A model generated the notes under the pieces. It had not been told where the DNA came from and searched no databases. It saw only the letters and a program-made list of their open reading frames with translations. Below, piece by piece: positions 60,388 through 64,000 of a stretch of DNA of 64,000 nucleotides; positions within the stretch are counted from its first letter, which is position 1, and each line of letters begins with the position of its first letter. This stretch comes from Pseudomonas sp. RC10 (GTDB taxonomy: Bacteria; Pseudomonadota; Gammaproteobacteria; Pseudomonadales; Pseudomonadaceae): contig NZ_CP151650.1 in the NCBI RefSeq assembly GCF_038397775.1, forward strand, positions 5,704,001 to 5,768,000, written 5' to 3'. Position numbers and translations under genes: made by a program.

Positions 60388-61239
60388 ATGAAACTGGAAA
60401 TCTTCCGCACGATGTGGGGCTACACCGCGAGCAAGGCTCAGGCGCTGGATGAACTGCTTGAGGCCGGGTTCGACGGCATGGAAGCGCGCTTGCCGCTGAC
60501 GCCGGTCGAGCGTGCCGAGTTCGGTGCGTTTCTTCGGGCCAATCACCTGCCTTACATCGCCACGGTCTTCACCGCTTACGACGTTCTCCCTGAACAATCG
60601 GCGACCCTCGCCGAACACCTGACCGACCTCGAAAAGAAACTCGCCTGGTCCACCGAGTTGACGCCGCGCTTCGTCAACGTGCTGGCCGGGAACGACCGCT
60701 GGCAGCTGCCGCAACAAGTTGAGTTCTTCGGTCAGGCGCTGGAACTGGCGCGCAAGCATGGCCAGACCGTCACCTTCGAAACCCACCGCGCCCGCTCGCT
60801 GTTCAACCCGTGGGTGACACTGGAGCTGATTCGTCAGTTGCCGGACCTGCGCTTCACCAGCGACATCAGCCACTGGATCGTCACCTGCGAACGCCTGCTC
60901 AATGACCCGGAAGACGACCTCAGTGCCTTCGTCGAACGCGTTCATCACATCCAGGCTCGGGTCGGTTATGACCAGGGTCCGCAAGTCCCTCACCCCGCCG
61001 CGCCGGAGCGCGCCGTCGAACTGGCGTTCCATCAGCAGCACTGGGAAGCGGTCTGGACATCCCAACAGGCGCGCGGCTACCAGGTCACCACGCTGACCCC
61101 GGAATTCGGCGCTGACGGTTACCTGCATCACCTGCCCTTCACCAACGTTCCGGTGGCCGATCTGTGGTCGCTGAACGTGTGCATGGCCCAGATCGAACGT
61201 GAACATTTCCAGCGCTTCACCCACACAACAAGCCGATAA
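60388..61239 (+). CDS. Sugar phosphate isomerase/epimerase-like TIM-barrel protein
   Basis: 283 aa of the xylose isomerase-like/AP endonuclease 2 superfamily: [23 protein letters not shown] with [34 protein letters not shown] (Glu and His likely metal ligands), [13 protein letters not shown] (Asp and His) and [13 protein letters not shown] (metal-binding His). The full ligand set suggests an active divalent-metal enzyme. The substrate is unknown. The ATG at 60388 follows a GGGGA site that is buried in the leader stem. It begins an operon with an oxygenase (13-bp gap) and an amino-acid ABC transporter. Confidence 0.83.
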   Translation: MKLEIFRTMWGYTASKAQALDELLEAGFDGMEARLPLTPVERAEFGAFLRANHLPYIATVFTAYDVLPEQSATLAEHLTDLEKKLAWSTELTPRFVNVLAGNDRWQLPQQVEFFGQALELARKHGQTVTFETHRARSLFNPWVTLELIRQLPDLRFTSDISHWIVTCERLLNDPEDDLSAFVERVHHIQARVGYDQGPQVPHPAAPERAVELAFHQQHWEAVWTSQQARGYQVTTLTPEFGADGYLHHLPFTNVPVADLWSLNVCMAQIEREHFQRFTHTTSR

Positions 61240-61252
61240 GGAGCGTTTCGCC

Positions 61253-62329
61253 ATGCCTGATCAGTCTCAAGCGGCCGCCGTCTCGACCGAGCCAAGAGTG
61301 GCCAACTTCAGCAGCATTCCGGTGGTGGACATCGCCGGTCTGTTCAGCGCCGACATCACCGACCGTCAGGCCGTGGCCGACGAGCTCGGCAAGGCCGCGC
61401 GTGAGGTGGGCTTTCTGTACGTCAAGAATCACGGCATCGAGCCCGCGCTCATCGCGGGTTTGCGCCAGGCGGCCAAGGACCTGTTTGCCCAGTCGCTCGA
61501 CTACAAGATGCAGCATTACATCGGCACGTCCCGCAGCCATAAAGGCTTCGTCCCGGAAGGTGAAGAGGTGTATGCCAAGGGCAAGCCCGATCACAAGGAA
61601 GCCTTCGACATCGGCTTCGAAGTGGGCGACGAAGACCCGCTGGTGATCGCCAAGACCCCACTGATCGGCGCGAACGAATGGCCGGATTTGCCCGGTTTCC
61701 GCGCCGCCGTCGAAGCCTATTACGCCGCCGTGTTCGCCTTGGGTCGTCGCCTGTTCGACGGTTTCGCGTTGGCCTTGGGCCTTGAGGAAGGCTACTTCGA
61801 GGCGATGGTCACGCGTCCGCCGTCCAAGCTGCGCCTGATCCACTACCCCTTCGACGGCGCCGCGCAGGATGCGCCCGGTATTGGTGCGCACACCGACTAC
61901 GAGTGCTTCACCATGCTGCTGGCCGACAAGCCGGGGCTTGAGGTGATGAACGATCTGGGCCAGTGGATCGACGCGCCGCCAGTGGAAGGCGCGTTCGTGG
62001 TGAACATCGGCGACATGCTGGAGGTGATGACCGCTGGTACGTTCGTTGCTACGGCTCATCGGGTACGCACGGTCAGCGAGGAGCGTTATTCCTTCCCGCT
62101 GTTCTTCGCCTGCGACTTCCACACCCAGATCAAACCGCTGCCTCAATTCGAGAAAGAGGGCACGGAGTACGAAGCGATCACCATCGGCGAACACATGTTC
62201 GGCCAGGCTTTGCAGACGTATCAGTACCTGCGTCGCAAGGTCGAGAACGGCGAACTCAAGCTGTACGAAAAGGCGCGTAAGCCTTCGAGCTTCGGCCATT
62301 TGAAGCATCAGGCACAGGACGCGTCCTGA
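61253..62329 (+). CDS. 2-oxoglutarate/Fe(II) oxygenase, isopenicillin N synthase family
   Basis: 358 aa. The N-terminal DIOX_N domain ([16 protein letters not shown], about 22-38) is followed by the double-stranded beta-helix with HTD at 213-215, H269 (ATAHRV) and the co-substrate RYS at 278-280; all required residues are present. Family members hydroxylate, desaturate or cyclise small molecules. It should be cytosolic. AAGGAG lies 9 bp before the ATG. Its partner genes suggest it modifies an amino-acid-like compound brought in by the ABC transporter, which is inference. Confidence 0.88.
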   Translation: MPDQSQAAAVSTEPRVANFSSIPVVDIAGLFSADITDRQAVADELGKAAREVGFLYVKNHGIEPALIAGLRQAAKDLFAQSLDYKMQHYIGTSRSHKGFVPEGEEVYAKGKPDHKEAFDIGFEVGDEDPLVIAKTPLIGANEWPDLPGFRAAVEAYYAAVFALGRRLFDGFALALGLEEGYFEAMVTRPPSKLRLIHYPFDGAAQDAPGIGAHTDYECFTMLLADKPGLEVMNDLGQWIDAPPVEGAFVVNIGDMLEVMTAGTFVATAHRVRTVSEERYSFPLFFACDFHTQIKPLPQFEKEGTEYEAITIGEHMFGQALQTYQYLRRKVENGELKLYEKARKPSSFGHLKHQAQDAS

Positions 62330-62388
62330 TGCCCCACACCCCATCCCAACACACCGTGCCTTACCTTCCTGACGTGGAGTCACCGACG

Positions 62389-63207
62389 ATGCGCAACACT
62401 TTGAACACTGCTGTTCGCTTGACCGTTCTTGCCACCGCCGTGCTCGGCAGCTCTTTGTTACAGGCTACGGTTGCCCACGCTGCCACCACTGTGACACCTG
62501 GCCAGTTCAAGGTCGGCATGGAGATTACCTACCCGCCGTTCGAATCCTACGACGAGAAGAAAAACGTTGTCGGCTCCGACCCTGACCTGTCGCGCCTGCT
62601 GGCCAAGCACATGGACCTGAAAGCCGAGTTCGTCGACACCAAGTTCTCCAGCTTGATCCTGAGCCTGAACGCCGGTCACTACGATGCGATCATCTCGGGC
62701 ATGTACATTACCCCTGAGCGTCAGACCCAGGCCCAGACCATTGCCTACGCCAAGACCGGCGCCGCGATCATGGTGCTTAAAGACAGCACGATCAAACCCA
62801 AGGTGCCGGAAGACCTGTGCGGCCTGAAAGTCGGCCTGGAGAAAGGCACGACGTGGGTCGCCCAATTCAACAAGCTCTCCACCGATTACTGCGTGCCGAA
62901 CAACAAGGGCGCGATTTCGGTCAGCGAATTCCCGTCCGCGCCGGAAGTGACCCAGGCGCTGCTGTCGGGCAACGTGCAGGCTCAGGTCGAAATCGACGGC
63001 GCGGCGGGCATGATCGCCGAACGCACCAAAGGTCGTGTGGTGGTCAGCACCGAGCACTCGATCTACCAGCAGACCCTCGGCATCTACGTGAAGAAAGGCA
63101 ACGACGAGTTGTATCAGGCGTTGCTCAAGGCCTTCGACGAAACCAAGAAATCCGGTGAGTACGCGGCGCTGCTGAAGAAGTACAACCTGGAAGAGCCGAG
63201 TAATTAA
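62389..63207 (+). CDS. Polar amino-acid-type ABC transporter substrate-binding protein
   Basis: 272 aa, periplasmic SBP_bac_3 family. The signal peptide (MRNTLNTAVRLTVLATAVLG..., cleaved near VAHA) precedes FKVGMEITYPPFESYDEKKNVVG, DPDLSRLLAKHM, SGMYITPERQTQ and LCGLKVGLEKGTT. The start at 62389 is set by the signal peptide and the GGAG 8 bp upstream; an ATG at 62329 overlaps the oxygenase stop but would spoil the signal peptide. The ligand is unknown. A REP pair separates it from the permease gene. Confidence 0.9.
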   Translation: MRNTLNTAVRLTVLATAVLGSSLLQATVAHAATTVTPGQFKVGMEITYPPFESYDEKKNVVGSDPDLSRLLAKHMDLKAEFVDTKFSSLILSLNAGHYDAIISGMYITPERQTQAQTIAYAKTGAAIMVLKDSTIKPKVPEDLCGLKVGLEKGTTWVAQFNKLSTDYCVPNNKGAISVSEFPSAPEVTQALLSGNVQAQVEIDGAAGMIAERTKGRVVVSTEHSIYQQTLGIYVKKGNDELYQALLKAFDETKKSGEYAALLKKYNLEEPSN

Positions 63208-63224
63208 AGGCTGATGCTCCATCC

Positions 63225-63316
63225 CTTGTAGGAGTGAGCTTGCTCGCGATGGCGTTGAATCAGTCAACACTGATATGTCTGACTAACCGCCATCGCGAGC
63301 AAGCTCACTCCTACAG
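63225..63316. repeat. REP pair between binding protein and permease genes
   Basis: Inverted TAGGAGTGAGCTTGCTCGCGATG arms (63225-63250 and 63290-63316) lie inside the transporter operon. Confidence 0.9.
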
Positions 63317-63369
63317 AAATCGCGCTTGATAGAGATTTCCCCGCAGGGTCTGGCCCCGCTGAGGTGTGT

Positions 63370-64000
63370 ATGCAATTCGAATGGTCCTACTTTTTTTCGC
63401 TGTTCTCGGTCTCGGACTTCTGGGAATCCTGCATCACGGTGATCGAACTCAGCGCCTTGGGCTGGTTCATTGGCATGCTCTTGGGGTTTCTACTGGCCTC
63501 GGCCAAGCTCTCGACCGCGCGCTGGATCAGCGTGCCTGCGTCGATTTATATCTGGTTCTTCCGTAGCGTCCCGCTGCTGGTGCTGGTGGTGTTCACCTAC
63601 AACCTGCCGCAGATGTTTCCCATCACCCGTGAAGTGCTGTCCAATCCCTTCTACTCCGGCCTGTTGGCGCTGGTCGTCACCGAAGCGGCGTACATGGCCG
63701 AGATCCACCGGGGCGGCCTGATTTCCGTGGCCAAGGGTCAGAAAGAGGCCGGGCGTGCATTGGGCGTAGGATTGATCGGCATGCAGCGTCTGATCGTGAT
63801 CCCGCAGGCCTTCCGCATTTCCCTGCCGACGCTGATCAACGAATACATCACCGTGGTGAAACTGACCTCGCTGGTGTCAGTGATTTCCCTGACCGAGCTG
63901 CTCACTGTCGGCCAGCGTCTGTACGCGCAAAACTTCCTGGTGATGGAAACCCTGTCGGCGGTCGCGGTGTATTACGTGATGATCGTGACCGTGTTCGGCT
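63370..64000 (+). CDS. Amino-acid ABC transporter permease (3' end outside window)
   Basis: 210 codons are visible and the frame is open to the right edge. The HisM/GlnP-type permease pattern is clear: TVIELSALGWFIGMLLGFLLA, IYIWFFRSVPLLVLVVFTYN, TEAAYMAEIHRGGLIS and the ATPase-contact loop KGQKEAGRALGVGLIGMQRL, then PTLINEYITVVKLTSLVSVI. GAGG lies 5 bp before the ATG. It follows the binding-protein gene after a REP pair. An ATPase gene is expected beyond the window. Confidence 0.9.
   Translation, partial: MQFEWSYFFSLFSVSDFWESCITVIELSALGWFIGMLLGFLLASAKLSTARWISVPASIYIWFFRSVPLLVLVVFTYNLPQMFPITREVLSNPFYSGLLALVVTEAAYMAEIHRGGLISVAKGQKEAGRALGVGLIGMQRLIVIPQAFRISLPTLINEYITVVKLTSLVSVISLTELLTVGQRLYAQNFLVMETLSAVAVYYVMIVTVFG

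Noticed and set aside
1..64000. CRISPR arrays, tRNA/rRNA genes, insertion sequences, prophage genes
   Set aside because: No regularly spaced direct repeats, no tRNA-like cloverleaf or CCA end, no transposase or phage structural motifs were seen; the short repeats are REP elements.

Overview
The window is a chromosomal segment of a Pseudomonas, most likely of the fluorescens/syringae lineage. The evidence is the gene content and order (roxSR, the dpp cluster with an OprD-type porin, piuB-piuA-piuC-Sel1, speC, opuC, prfC, ggt, mmsAB), high-G+C coding, and many Pseudomonas-type REP pairs. From 4.5 to 35.4 kb the order matches, from memory, P. aeruginosa PA4493-PA4519, with insertions and losses. 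I see no rRNA, tRNA, CRISPR array, insertion sequence or prophage gene.

Layout. 0-2.6 kb: D-glucarate/galactarate catabolism (gudP-like permease running off the left edge, kdgD, a GntR/FCD regulator). 2.7-7.4 kb: an SbmA/YddA-type ABC protein, the RoxSR redox two-component system and a periplasmic SIMPL protein. 7.6-9.8 kb: a 723-aa HET-C-type protein with an extra N-terminal HExxH. 9.9-22.6 kb: di/oligopeptide uptake, with three solute-binding proteins, porin, fourth binding protein, then dppBCDF. 22.8-29.7 kb: iron-siderophore uptake (piuB reductase, piuA TonB receptor, divergent piuC and a Sel1 protein). 29.9-34.2 kb: a toxin island with two XaxA-type genes, one XaxB-type gene and one unrecognised helical partner, inserted between the piu locus and speC. 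34.2-39.6 kb: speC and the osmoprotectant transporter opuC. 39.9-53 kb: prfC, ggt and a mosaic of small redox and stress genes (SDR, GST, hydrolase, quinone reductase, monooxygenase, TauE exporter, cupin, glutaredoxin, LysR/TetR regulators), plus a metalloprotease remnant. 53.3-60 kb: argH and the mmsB-mmsA-MFS operon with a divergent LysR gene. 60.2-64 kb: an operon of a TIM-barrel isomerase, a 2-oxoglutarate/Fe(II) oxygenase and an amino-acid ABC transporter running off the right edge, preceded by a structured leader.

The most notable signals are regulatory. (1) Three toxin-type genes (hetC-like, xaxA1 and the second xaxB-position gene) each place their Shine-Dalgarno in an A-N-GGA-N hexaloop closed by a perfect 4-7 bp stem, the hallmark of an RsmA/RsmE (CsrA) target. 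I found no such hairpin at the other starts I checked by eye. (2) The 60.4 kb operon has a leader whose 12-bp closing stem buries the ribosome binding site, as in a translational riboswitch. (3) speC is preceded by a same-strand terminator-like hairpin and a short upstream reading frame, suggesting attenuation. (4) The mms genes carry A-rich Crc/Hfq-type motifs at their starts.

All of this is by eye. Family names come from recognisable motifs and gene order, not database searches.
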